Source: Linyphia triangularis (lineage: Eukaryota; Arthropoda; Arachnida; Araneae; Linyphiidae). Taken from it: a stretch of 64,000 nt of DNA. Positions 25,504 to 37,164 of this stretch are shown here, piece by piece. The stretch's first letter is position 1. Each line of letters opens with the position of its first letter. The notes beneath the pieces were generated by a model. It was not told the origin of the DNA. It did no database searches and saw only the letters and a program-made list of their open reading frames with translations. The stretch spans positions 18,645,521-18,709,520 of the forward strand of contig OZ021732.1 in assembly GCA_963978545.1 (NCBI GenBank), in the 5' to 3' direction. A program made the position numbers and the translations under genes.

Positions 25504-26880
25504 AGAAGAAATATGATTTTTTTACAAAATTTTAAAGTTAGTATTTACTTCTAGTACTTTTAATTTAGTACTTAAAATATATTAATTCTTTAAAATTAAA
25601 GCTAATAGTAAAATACTAATTTTTCCTCTGTAGATTAGGATTTCTCGAAAAATGTCCCTTTGATTTCTCTGATTTTTTTTATTCACAAAACAGTTATTTT
25701 TCAAAGTATAAGACAAAACTCATTTTAAATATTGTCCATGGAAATATCCGATACCTTTTTTGCAAATATTTCAGGAATAAAAAAAAGTATTATTAAAATA
25801 CCAAAAAAGACATTTATACAATCTTAAGAAGCCCGAAAATGAGGCTCCCGCCCTTCTTAATGTTGCAAGAAGAAATAATGAGTAATATGTATTCCACTGC
25901 AGTGCTATTAAAGGAGAAAAAAGACATACAACTTACGATCGTATCCATATGCCTACTCCCCTAAAAAAAAAAAAAGTGAAAATAATGATTATTTCCATCT
26001 AGACCGTTTATTGACTATTTGATAAAAATGTTATTCGACTTGTAATTTCAAACAGGACAAAATCATTGGGAGCAAAGAAAACACAAATAATACATTCACA
26101 CAGCAGATGAAAATAAAACTTAATTTAATACATCCCATTCTCTTCTAGGCTATCAGCAATAAAACGACCATAGATGTTTTAGTTTTGGGGATCCTATCGC
26201 TTTTAAAGCTGCGAGCCACTTTATTAAGAGCTGTTATCTTTTTGTGTTAAAAAGTGCAAAGGAAACAATGTTGTTCATAACGTTAAATTCTTTTTTTTTT
26301 TTTTTTTTTACTAAAAAGGATGCTTAAGCAAGAAAAAATGATGCAAACTATATCATAATCTCATTTATTGATAGTTTCGCTTGCGAATAATAAAATGCTT
26401 TTTGTTGTTGTTTCATTTTATCTTTCGTCGTTTCTGGCTTAGAAGTAATTAATTTTTTTATTCCAGATATTATCCCGCTGGGAAGAAGATTGTTTTCCAT
26501 AATTTAGTTTTCAAAATTTTCTCTGAATTTAAAGAATGTAATGTTCGTAGTAAGTCATGGGCGTAAACAAAGCATTAAATAACCTCCTAAATTGTACTGG
26601 TGATTATAAAATGTTTATTATGTCATGCAAAAGGACATTTTAATTGCGATGACAAGTTTTAATTAACGAACTGTTTTTGTTAGCATGAACTAGATCAAGA
26701 TCAATAATTGAATTCAAGATTAGGATATTACTGAACTTTCTTTGTCGATTTATTATTATATGTTACATTGGAATAGTTTGAAGGTGTTTAAAAATAATGC
26801 ATTTTCATTAGTTTCTAAATATTGAAAGTTTTGTATGATTGAACTTTGAAAATTGCCATACATAATTTCTTAAGTAGAGA
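25504..26880. other. AT-rich gene-free stretch
   Basis: No gene was recognised. It contains an A run near 25964-25976 and a T run near 26291-26310. Confidence 0.5.
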
Positions 26881-27287
26881 CCCTAGTAAGGATCATTTCC
26901 AATACTCGCTATGTTACAATCTTATTGCCCAGTGTGTTTAGAAACTACTTTGTATAAAACCTTGAAATTCAGCGTGTAGGTACGAAAATGATCACTTAAT
27001 AAAAAGCCATAAATTAAAAACGAAAATAGCGTCTTTTATATTTTATTTTATATCTGAAATCTTTATGCCGATACATATGCAGTGGCTCTATATCTGCTTT
27101 TCACTTATGCCATTTTAGATTTCATTCATAATAAGCAGACATTAAATCAAAACAATTTATGCCATTTCTTTAATTTATCTTTTTCGTATCTACTCACTAA
27201 ATTTCAAAATTTCATAGAAGGTAGTTTCTAAACGCACGGGGTAGAAGATTGCAACATAACAAGTATAGAGAATTATCCTTACTAGGA
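26881..27287. mobile_element. Foldback MITE (arms about 115 bp)
   Basis: The left arm (26881-27000) is matched by the reverse complement of 27175-27287. The shared blocks are CCTAGTAAGGAT, TTAGAAACTAC, TTGAAAT and GTA.ATACGAAAA. The 175-bp loop is AT-rich and non-coding. The host duplication is unclear, so the superfamily is not assigned. Confidence 0.8.
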
Positions 27288-30179
27288 CTTCGTCTTAGGA
27301 TCTTTAAGCATTATTTTTTTATCTTTCGAAATAGCCATTCCGAAAGGTTTTAAATCGACTAGATTCGATTCCATTTGGTTTCGATTCGACTTGAAAATAT
27401 TTTGAAATACGATACACACCATATTAGCTCATTCAAAAATCAAAGTTGAAGGCTTATTCAAGTTTTCCAATTAGAACTTTTAGCATAACCTCTGTTGTTT
27501 CCCCTTCAAGAATAAAAATCATAGAAAGATGAGAAATTAAATTCTATTCTCATGGAATGAGTTTTTCAAATATTAAAAATAGTGATGACTGTTTTATATT
27601 CTGTTCATTATGTGATTAATAGTTTTTTAAGCAATATTTACCACACATTTGTAAATAATGAAATACAATATCTTTTAACATTACATAATATCACAAATAT
27701 CATCTTTTGTAACATAACATAAATAAATGTAATGGTTTATAACGGTACAAAATATTTGAAACATTCCATGTTTTGTACAAATACATGGGCTTCGAAAATT
27801 CACTTTTCAATACATCTTTCATAAATGTACCACCACTGGTCAACTTTCTTTTATTATTTCAAATAAATGTTTTCGTAGTAAATTTCAGCATTTTCATGCT
27901 AATCAATTTTATTTTAATTTGTAATATATGTTCAAAGTATATAAGTACCATAAGCTACCAATTTCCTGTTACTACTGCCTCTTCTGGCCTATAGCCTTTT
28001 GTCTAGTGTTGTTACAGCTAATTAAGTGACATCCTCGATTTTATGTTTATTTCTTTTAAAAATTATCTTAAGCGTACTTTCATTTCATTAAAGATTTTAT
28101 CAAGTTTGAATGGTTTAAGCTTCCTTTCCTGCACACATAACAGCTTTTGAGTGGAGTATTTCGTTAATGTATTAAAAAACACTTTAAGTACAAACTCCCC
28201 CACATACTCATATAAAACACATATTCCCAACTCTCTCTTTATTGATATGAAAATATAAAAAATACAACAAAGAAAATACAATGCAAAGCCTAAAGCGCAT
28301 ATCACTTCTTTCGCTAGTTTTTATTTACGATTTGCAAAAAAGCTACAATAATGTTTAATGCAAAAGCGATGCTTTGAACAAATGTTCTCTCATCTGTATC
28401 AGAATCCATATTATTATATGCCGGAGGCTGCAATCTCAACTTGACATAGAGCGAACTGAATAGTGGAATTTGAAATCTTGCATGTAATGATTTCCGACCA
28501 AAGGTAATGTGGTGCTTGAAATTTACTTGAAGAGTCCATGGAATTCAAGATTTAAATGTATTCCAAGTGCGAAGATCGGCCAGATGCCTTTTGACGTATA
28601 TTACTTTGAGGAAGCAGATATGCGTGGTAATGCTTTTCCATACATGAATCAAACTGAAGTTTAAACGTAGTATATTTAATTTTCTAGGTGGGAATTTTAT
28701 GACGTACCATGTTTATTTCAAGATGCCACCATAAACTCTGTTCTTGTCTTCCTTGTATAACTATAATGAAATAGTACATGATGTAATCATATTATGGGAT
28801 GGGTTATAAGCAAACATATTAAATCTGTTATGTCTAATATAAAATATTTAGGATAAAGTCAAGTGATAAACTATGATTTTTACACCATAAGTCAATTAGA
28901 ATTTATATTGTGATGTCTTGGATAAATAACAGATGGTAGCTATGTTCTGTTACATTACATGTAATACCTAATAACACACAGAATTGAACAATATTTGAAA
29001 TACGATCTTCTACATACATGACCACTCAGTTCAGCACTGGTTATGCAAAAAGTTACAAAGAAAGATAGTTGTTATTACATAGTTTTAAGAGAATAACCTG
29101 TTATTTCAAGTTTGCACTTCTTCTGATATGACATGGTTCGAATTTATTTTATCTTTAAAAAATATTCTTTCTCCCAATTAGATCATGATCTAAACTACTA
29201 AAAGTAGTCAATGTGTCATGAGGTAAATCTTTCCTGGAATTTTTTCTTTTTGCAGGTAAATTGTCCCTCATTTTCATTTCGGATAGGATATAACGTGATA
29301 TTTTCTAGAAGGAGGCCTAATATATGTCACAAGATTACCTATCAAAATCGTTACCGTATTGTCTTACTTTGAAAAAAGTCAAATTTGTTACGAGAAAATT
29401 TGAGTTTCGATCCCAAGTTATTTAAGATACTGACGCATGCATTCTGCTTTTGGTTCACAACTATATATTAGTAACTATGGGAGACTTTTACCTAAAAAAA
29501 CGTTTGCTTTCTTTAAACGTCGCTCCCTAACGTTTAAAGAAAATCAAAGTTAAAGGTAGAAATCGTATATAGTTAATATTGATATTTTTTATATTTAAAA
29601 CAAATGTAATGAATGGAAACAAAAGTCAAACGTAAATGGAAAGGCAAAGAAACATAGAGCAACATGAAACAAAAATCCCCAAATTGATTTTTTTTATTTG
29701 AAATGTTTCTGTGTCTCCATAAGGGTAGATGAAAAGTCCAGATCAACAAATCAATTTATCAAGAAACAACAAGTACTTACTTGATTAGATCATTTCCTCA
29801 ACATATATTTTTAAAACAGCTTTCATTAATGCATACAGATAAAAATGTAACACACTTACTGAATAAACTTATGTTGCAACTTATTTTTCCAATTGCAGTC
29901 ATTAACTTTCTTACAGTTAATGAAATTATCACTTTATTTTTTAGATGAAATATAAATAAACTTAAAATTTTTTAGAGAATAAAATATAATTTTTAATAAC
30001 TTAAAATAAAATTAACGTGTGCATAATTAGTTTTACAACAGGGTATCAGCAATTAACTGTCTACTGTTTAAAGCCTTAATCAATAAAGAGATATTAAAAA
30101 AAAAATTAAATATACTACTGTGATCATGGGTAAATGTTGTCTAAGAATAACAAAATTAAAAATTAAAGGGTCTCAGTGC
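27288..30179. other. AT-rich gene-free stretch
   Basis: No gene was recognised. Short frames at 27773-27994 (plus) and 28063-28305 (minus) look like chance. It contains a 16-bp palindrome TTAGATCATGATCTAA (29178-29193) and the hairpin at 29508-29542. Confidence 0.5.
29508..29542. repeat. Perfect 13-bp stem-loop
   Basis: TTTCTTTAAACGT (29508-29520) is followed after 9 bases by its exact complement at 29530-29542. No T-run or other signal shows that it acts as a terminator or RNA gene. Confidence 0.75.
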
Positions 30180-30625
30180 CTTTGAAATAAAAAATAATAA
30201 AAAAATCAATCTGAGCATTTTTATTTTATATTTATTTGCTTATCCATTGATGTATTGCTTTTGTTACTATTCAGATTAAAAGTATGTTAGATTTTGAATT
30301 AAAAAACAGTAAATTATTAACTATGCAAGACTTTCTTTAAATTGTGATTTTCTTCAAATGTGATACTTTAAATTTTCATGTATCTCTTAAAATTTAACTA
30401 GTAGAGGTATGCCATTATTTTTTTAATGAAATTTTAATAGCTAACCTAAAGATTAAAATATTTCATGTTAGTTTCATAATTATATTTTAATATTCCAAAT
30501 CTTAGTTAAAAAGAGGATTTCCTAAATAAATTTGTAAGTTTGGTGAAAATTTAACAAAAAAGGCTTGATAATACTATTTTATCAAATTTTAACCTCGGTA
30601 TCTTGTATAAGACCAATTTAAACTA
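30180..30625 (+). repeat. Interspersed repeat R-A, copy 2
   Basis: Same orientation and block order as copy 1 at 22840-23345, about 7.3 kb away, including the TATCTTGTATAAGACC block. This copy lacks the long poly-A. Confidence 0.6.
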
Positions 30626-32507
30626 GATAAAAAGTGCAACATTTTTGTTTGGTGGCAACACTTTTAAACGATAATAATTTTTTGAAGATCCATTTTTCAT
30701 GGTCAATGGTATGAGCAAAATTATTTCCTTAGAAAAATACTTTAGAAAACAGCGTCAGTTGAATGACGGCCATCCTGTGTTTTCGTCACACATTCAATGA
30801 TTAACGTTTCCAAAAATGAGACACTATAACTTTAGAGAAAATACAACAACAATCCAAGTACACTTTTCTGAATGAGGACCAATTCAGATTATTCTATATA
30901 ATATTTTGGGAGGATGCTTTTCGGTGCGATCTCTCTTCCTTTCTTCATTTAAAACCGAAATCGATAAACGACGATATAGTAATTTAGAGGCAGAATCCAC
31001 CTTCTGAATAATTTATTTACAATTGCACTTTGCTTGAAAACCGTTGTTATAATTAGAAAAAGCTAAAAGTTTTGGGTTATTTTGATAGGTGTAGTAATAC
31101 ATGTTAGATATAGATGCAGTAGATGGAAGTACCATATAAAAATCAGGAAATCGCGATTTAATTTTGGGGGTAACCTACGTAATTTACATCTCTTAGTCAT
31201 ATAATACAGCTTGTCCATATAATAATATCCCAGTTTCAATCGTATATAACATTTTAATTTAGATTATTTACAGCAAATGATAAATCAAATTGAAAGTAAA
31301 CTAACGTAGTTTTTCCTTACACTATTGCATTCATAATTAAAAATTTGTGTACATAAATGAATCAAATGGAATACTATTAAACTTCATAAATGGGACATTC
31401 TTTTAACATTAACTGAAAGTACAAATTAATTGTTTTAGTATTTAAGAATAATTTCATAGCATAACTAAACCCGTTTAATTCTGTGATGTGTGGCCTAACT
31501 AAACCCGTTCAATTATGTGATATTCAAGCCACAAAATGTTTTTCGAGAAGCACTCAAGAGAGTATAAAAACAAAGCATACCGAGAATAAATACCATTTTT
31601 AAATTAACCAATTGCACAAAATTTGTTCGAATCAAAATATGTTTCCTCAGGAAATAATTTGGTAGCTTTTAGCTTTTTCTAATTATAAATTAAAGTGTAT
31701 ACAGTACTATACTATACAGTATCTAACTCGAATAAGGACTCCTGTAAGCAATCTTAAATGCGCCAACTGCACACGGGTCCACTGGTTTTACATTAAACCC
31801 TATCTCCTCACGAGATATCAATTATTGGTATCGATTAAATGATTACACAAACCGAAAACCAACCAATACCTTGACCCCAAAAGCAACACCATTCCCCATA
31901 AATCGAATCATATCCCTACAAATTTACTCAAACAAACCACAATGAATGCATCCACATAATCCTAACAAACTTCGCCGCTCTCTCTACTTAAATTATTCAA
32001 TTCACGCCACAGGCGAACGAAATACATGGATAGCAAATAACGCGTAGGCAGATCGCAGATATTCACTTCGACAGGAATGAAGTCATGGCCATAGTGACTA
32101 GTGGCCAACATCTAAAGGCTACGTGCGCGGTATCGCTGAAAAGATTTTCCAATGCGGGCGGCATGTTCTGGGGGAAAGGAAGGGATATAAGCCGCGTTTG
32201 TACAATGGTCGTTATCAGATGGAAATGAAATCACGTGAATTGTAGTTATGATTAGGAATTAGTAGCGTCTGCTGCTTTATCAAGTCAAAAGGCATATGGG
32301 TGCTTTGAAGTTTAGATATGGGACCCGTTTGCATAAATGTTTATGGTTGGACTTGGAATTTCGGAGAAGGATAGTAAGAATTTGTGTTTCTGGTACGGTG
32401 CTTAGTAACTGGTACTGTCGTTTCAGGATGGTTTAAAAAGCCATCTTTTCTGAACTTTATCTGAGGTTGCGTTTAATGTTATGCGTTCCAGATGTTTCTT
32501 TAGTGTA
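30626..32507. other. Gene-free stretch with strand-asymmetric and less AT-rich parts
   Basis: 31465-31530 holds two copies of a roughly 36-bp direct repeat with the core AACTAAACCCGTT.AATT. 31840-31990 is rich in A and C and very poor in G on the plus strand. 31990-32420 has more GC and CpG than its surroundings. No exon or promoter could be supported. Confidence 0.45.
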
Positions 32508-33915
32508 TTTGGCTCTAGAATGCGCTCTATTGGTCTAAATGAGATAAAAATTGAACAACAAATAATTCAAATGATGCGCTTCGCATTTATTAAATATACA
32601 ACAAAATTAGTGCCAAAAGTTTCCAATAGATAGCGCTGTAATATACACAAAAACATTTAATATTCTTTATAAATGTTAAATAATATAAAAAAGTTGCATT
32701 AAAACACCTCAATATGTCCCCCTTCATGCTCAGCAATGTGTTCTAATAACATAACCATATTTTCCACCGCACGGGGAGTCTGCTGAAATATCCAGATTAT
32801 GGCACCAAATGTTGTCCTGCAGATCTGACACAGATACATGCCTTTTACTGTATATATTGTTCTTAAGAAAACCTCACTATCAAAAGTTGCAGGGGATGAT
32901 ATCTAGTGAACGAGGGGGGTCATGCTAATAGAAAATGACGGCTGATCACTCTTGCATCTGTGAAATTATGTCTTAGCTATTGCTTTACACAACGATCAAT
33001 GTGAGGAGGTACGCCATTCTGCGACTGAACAGGTATGAATTTCCTTTGCAATGATCTTTTAAAAAAAAATACCGTCTAATTTTGAAGGTATCCTTAAAAC
33101 TACACCCTACTGTCAAATGTTCAGGATGCAAGGGTTGTTCCTGGATGGCGTGTGGGTTTTCGCTGCCCAAATTGGACAATAGTGAGTGTTAACTTGCCCA
33201 TTGAAACAAAAGTGGATTTCATCAGTCCACAGAATGTTCCATGGCCAAGTGACGCCAAAAACCACTCGAGCAAGGAACTGCACTGCAAAGGTTTTCGAAC
33301 TCCCCTGTCCCCTCCCTGCAATTGGTGCTCAGGTTAGATTTTGTAGGGATAAAAATGCAAAATCCACCGTATGATTTTTTGTACAGTAGAATACGATGTA
33401 TTCAATACACGGGAAACAACTTTACCATGCGGTGACTGATTGCGACAGTGGTAGCCATATTTTCGACGCTGGAAGACTGGATATGCTTTCGTCTTCTTCC
33501 TCGAAAAATTTCAAATAGCCCAGTTTTTTCAAATTTAAGCATTACCTTTAGTGAGGCATATGGAGACATTGGATCTCTTCGTATCTGCTTCATTCGATGG
33601 AATTGTTTTATAGCTCCAACGGAGTTTTGCTGGTTCTGGTAGAGCAATTTCACCAGTAGCGCTTTTTCTTGCAAAGTAGGCATGATATGCAGAAATTGCC
33701 TTCTTTTTATCCTAAGAACAATGCTAAAGGGCATGCGTTGTAACACAAATGATGTTTTACAATTTTAATATGAACACATAAATACCGCTTGTGTTACAGC
33801 TACATCTATTGGTAAATTTTGGTACTAATCAATACATTTGAAGCCCATCATTTGACTTATCTGCAGCTCAAGTTTTATCTCATTTGGACCAATAGAACGG
33901 AATTCTAGAGACCTG
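32508..33915 (-). mobile_element. Decayed 1.4-kb Tc-type transposon (DUF4817-like transposase family)
   Basis: TA occurs at 32506-32507 and 33916-33917, equidistant from the shared end motif CTCTAGAA. The imperfect terminal inverted repeats run for at least 60 bp and include CTATTGGTC.AAATGAGATAAAA. A single transposase-derived region fills the interior on the minus strand. Size, TA target and transposase signature fit the IS630-Tc1-mariner superfamily. A truncated relative lies at 17029-17505. Confidence 0.88.
32699..33683 (-). pseudogene. Tc-type transposase pseudogene
   Basis: From the ATG at 33683 the minus strand reads MPTLQEKALLVKLLYQNQQN and continues as a 94-codon helix-turn-helix region (to 33402) like the DUF4817 N-terminus of arthropod Tc-type transposases. 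Later pieces in shifting frames include STVQKIIRWILHFYPYK, ILWTDEIHF (first catalytic Asp), QNGVPPHID, RVISRHF and a C-terminus near EHIAEHEGGHIEVF with a stop at 32699-32701. The family motif QDGAPPH reads Asn instead of the second catalytic Asp. Frameshifts and stops also break the gene. Length without breaks (about 330 codons) is near the family's size. Confidence 0.85.
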
Positions 33916-33917
33916 TA

Positions 33918-34568
33918 AAGTGGGCAACTTATTGCTTGCTAACCCTGTACATGCTTTCAAACTTTCTTTTAGTTCATTTAATCATATCATCTGTGGCATT
34001 TCTCATATGTGGCATAAAAGTAGACACCACACCTCACTTGCTAGACGCGCACATTCAGACTGTTTTATGGTTCGTCTTGTCTCGGCAATAGTGTACTAAT
34101 ACCATTACAATGACACAACAATTCGACCCGAAACTACATAGCCAAATACTTAAAAAGCAGAAACTTGAAACTTCCATTCTAAACAGTTTCCAAAATTTAT
34201 TGACTTTATACACCCATAAGTGATTCTTGAACATTGTATAAACGTCAATTTGCATTGACTCCATACTTAACTTTGAGCATTGAGGGTTATTATCTATACT
34301 AAACCTAAAACAGAACAGAACATAGGGCAAAGTAAACCAAACACAATTACAAACACATCATAATTTTTCTCCAAAATCATTATTTTTGTCCATATGTTTA
34401 TAAAGACTCCTAAATCAATATTTCAATTTTATGATATTTCAATTATGGATAGCAAACTTGCACTAAAACTGAGAGGATAAAACATGCACGTGTACATTAC
34501 TTTTATACCAATAATTTAACGATATTATCTACAGATAGAGAATTAAATAAAAAGCTATGAAATGAACT
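33918..34568. other. AT-rich spacer
   Basis: A 91-codon minus-strand frame at 34055-34330 has no recognised features and is probably chance. Confidence 0.45.
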
Positions 34569-34715
34569 CAAATGAGGAAATGGCGGTTACATTAGATTAA
34601 ATCTCATAATCTTTTAATGAATATTAAAGTTTTTTAGTGAAAAATCTTTATAGTCTTTAATATTCATTCAAAAATAATGAGATTTAATTTTATGTGACCA
34701 TCATTTCCTAATTTG
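34569..34715. mobile_element. 147-bp hairpin (MITE-like)
   Basis: Arms 34569-34629 and 34654-34715 are close inverted copies with a 24-base loop. Shared blocks include GGAAATG, ATTAAATCTCAT and GAATATTAAAG. It is too short to code. It could be a small MITE or a source of a hairpin RNA; no target duplication was identified. Confidence 0.8.
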
Positions 34716-36665
34716 TACGCAATACCCAAACATCTCGTTGTGTTTGACCTTTGGTATTAAGTAGATAAACTATTTAGAGTATCTATAACTTTTACACATT
34801 TTATTAAAATAAAAAAACACGTATATAATGTTTGTTATGTTTGCTGATTATATTGAATTTAAACAGCACTTAGATATACATGGATTTTAATATTCCAATG
34901 TTCAATGTTACCTGCCTTAATTACTGTAGTTCATGAATTACATAAATTCACAATTGCTTGCCTAGACGTCTGACTTTCGGAGCACGTTTCAGAGAATAAC
35001 CAGATGGCGAGTGTTATTTCAAAGATCTACAAACCAGTCACGTCTGGCAAGAAACCGAATTTTCTACAATTTTTCCTTTAGACTTTTACTTGGTTTCTTT
35101 CTCAACTCTGCCCTCAATGCTGCATTTAGCTGATTCAATCAGCAAGCAATGTTCAATAGAATGCAGAGTTTGGAAGAAAATTTGTGCTGTAAGGCGACTC
35201 AGGAATTGCAAACCGCATTCCTATGGGTTTCTTCTCAGGAATTTCTTACAATGAAACTATTTTCCGGATAAGTAATCGGATTGGTTTTTATTCCAGTTGA
35301 CTCTTACCTAAGTAGTAGTAGAAGAAAATTATTTATTGACTATTGACTTAGTTTCTCTAAGGAAACTTAATTTTTATTTTTACATGAATGCAGGCTATTA
35401 CAGAAATAATTGTACTTTTTTATTGAAGAAATTAACTATTACGAGTAATTATTTGCAAATGTATTTTCTAGAGATTTTGATTTTTTTGTTATATTTTCTA
35501 AAGCTTTTTATTTGGATAATTGTTTAGAAATTTGTATTCACTTTTGTTTTGAATATACTTAAATTATCTTTCAACTCTGTTTTAGCTTCTGAATTACACT
35601 AATACAAAGAAAAGATTTTACAAAAGTTTTGTAGCAGTCTAAGACAAAATAATCCCAAATAAATATACAATGGCTGCACACATGGGCGATCTTCAAATAT
35701 GTGTCAAAGGTCTTATCGTGCAAGTTTTCATCTCTAAATTATTCCAAAGGTACCAGAAATGGTAACCGAAAGTCCCTTTGCAATAAGATGTATGTATGCA
35801 CTTCAATGTTTTTTTTTTTTTTAAGTATCATGGTAAAATCTGTTTTTTTTTTCCACTTTAAAGTATATAATTATAATGATTTTTACATGAAAATAGGTTC
35901 AATTTTACTCAAAAATTAATTAGCTAATTGACATGTAACTTGTTGATTATTATATTTTTTGAACAGTGATTATTAAAATTTCATTAGGCCAATTAAAAAA
36001 ATATATGGTTGGAAATTGTTCGTTTATTCATTCTTCATGTTTTAACCCACCATGCAAGTATCTGGAATATATAGTTATTTAATAAAATTTATTTCACTTT
36101 GAAAGTAGAAAAAATCGCATTTTTTTTACAAAAAACTTTTGCTTTTAAAAATCTGTTAAAAGTTATTTCCTTTCCCAATCAATTTAATTTAGGGTCAAAC
36201 ATCTAATAGTTAATGAATGTTTTAATTCTAAAATAATTTTCCCAAAAATTGCATCCAATTTTTTTTGTCACTGTTTCAATGAATTTCCACGTGTTTAAAA
36301 CACGATTATTAAGATAATGGGTAAGATAAAATTTCGTGAGGACGTGATACATAAAAGTGCGTTACAGTTAAAGCTAAAAAAAAAAAAAAAAAAAAAAAAA
36401 AAGTTCGCGCTGAACTTCCAGACATCTGACAACACGAGGAAAAAGTCTTAGTGTCCATTGATGGCATGTGCTTCGCGCCAACTTTTCGTTGTGCCTCTAC
36501 TGGCAGAGGAACTGTTTCTTTGCCATTTCTTTACAGGCTCTACTTCGTCACAATCGGCGGAAATATCACCAGATGATGGACTGAATTCGGCTATTCGTGT
36601 AAATAAAAATTATGCGCCCAAAATCCGATGTGCATTTAAGTGTACACGCGTTCTCAGGAGGATAT
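34716..36665. other. Flank upstream of the LTR retrotransposon
   Basis: Mostly AT-rich, with a 27-base poly-A (36376-36402). 36405-36665 is less AT-rich and open from 36458 into the LTR (about 69 host codons). A pyrimidine-rich tract ending in ACAG at 36527-36534 could be a splice acceptor, but no good donor or known protein supports an exon. Confidence 0.4.
36662..36665. repeat. Target site duplication ATAT (left)
   Basis: ATAT immediately precedes the 5' LTR and recurs at 42672-42675 after the 3' LTR. Four to five bases is usual for Ty3/gypsy integrases. Confidence 0.85.
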
Positions 36666-36813
36666 TGTTGCACAAATTGTCTGTATATATTGTAAATAGT
36701 GACGTATTATTTCAAAATTCTATTGTAATTTATTTTTATCCAATTTTATTTAGTAATTAATAGCGATTATACAAGTTAGAAAAAGGTGGCAACACCTGAA
36801 GTAATCGAGACGT

Positions 36814-36857
36814 TTCGAGAAATTTCTTTCCGATGAATTGGCTGGAAATTTCGAGAA
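36814..36857 (+). promoter_or_regulatory. Paired heat-shock elements in LTR U3
   Basis: TTCGAGAAATTTC (36814-36826) and GAAATTTCGAGAA (36845-36857) each consist of three perfectly spaced alternating nGAAn units, the HSF trimer consensus. They lie 18 and 49 bp upstream of the TATA box. HSF binding and heat induction are inferred. The same pair is present in the 3' LTR at 42353-42396. Confidence 0.65.
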
Positions 36858-36874
36858 TGTCTCACGCGCTTGCT

Positions 36875-36881
36875 TATAAAA
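36875..36881 (+). promoter_or_regulatory. LTR TATA box
   Basis: TATAAAA in U3. Transcription would begin about 25-30 bp downstream, near 36905. Confidence 0.75.
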
Positions 36882-37070
36882 AGACTGGAGAACGGGAAAG
36901 TTTTCAGATTGACTTCGGATTTCGTTGAAAGCTGATCGCTTTGTTGACCTATTGGAGTGCGCTTGTATAATCGCTGAATTCGAAGTTATTTTTGTTGAAG
37001 CTTGTGTTGAAGCTTGAGAGTAGTTAAACTGTTGCCTGTGAATAGATTTTTGTGAGTTTTCTGAAGAGAG

Positions 37071-37076
37071 AATAAA
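37071..37076 (+). terminator. LTR polyadenylation signal
   Basis: AATAAA in the R/U5 part of the 5' LTR. The functional copy is in the 3' LTR at 42610-42615. Confidence 0.75.
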
Positions 37077-37133
37077 TACTTTTAAACCGTGAAAACTGTG
37101 CCATCATTGCCTCAGCGGAAAAATTCATAACAG

Positions 37134-37149
37134 TGGTGTCAGAAGTGGG
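37134..37149 (+). promoter_or_regulatory. Primer binding site (tRNA-Leu type)
   Basis: TGGTGTCAGAAGTGGG starts one base after the LTR. It is complementary to the 3' end expected of a tRNA-Leu (…CCCACTTCTGACACCA), which would prime minus-strand DNA synthesis. The tRNA assignment is from memory of metazoan tRNA-Leu acceptor ends. Confidence 0.8.
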
Positions 37150-37164
37150 GTATTGTAATTTTGA

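Larger units (their letters stand above)
36666..37132 (+). repeat. 5' LTR
   Basis: 467 bp, starting TGTTGCAC and ending ATAACA. It contains two heat-shock-type elements, a TATA box (36875-36881) and AATAAA (37071-37076), giving U3 of roughly 240 bp. It differs from the 3' LTR only at 36894-36895 (GG here, TT there). Confidence 0.97.

Noticed and set aside
28063..28305. 80-codon minus-strand frame with a hydrophobic start
   Set aside because: No family resemblance, no splice context, composition typical of AT-rich chance frames.
33152..33374. Plus-strand frames within the Tc-type element
   Set aside because: They are antisense shadows of the transposase pseudogene on the minus strand.
36041..36325. 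Possible piggyBac-type MITE starting TTAACCCACC
   Set aside because: No convincing inverted right end with TTAA was found.
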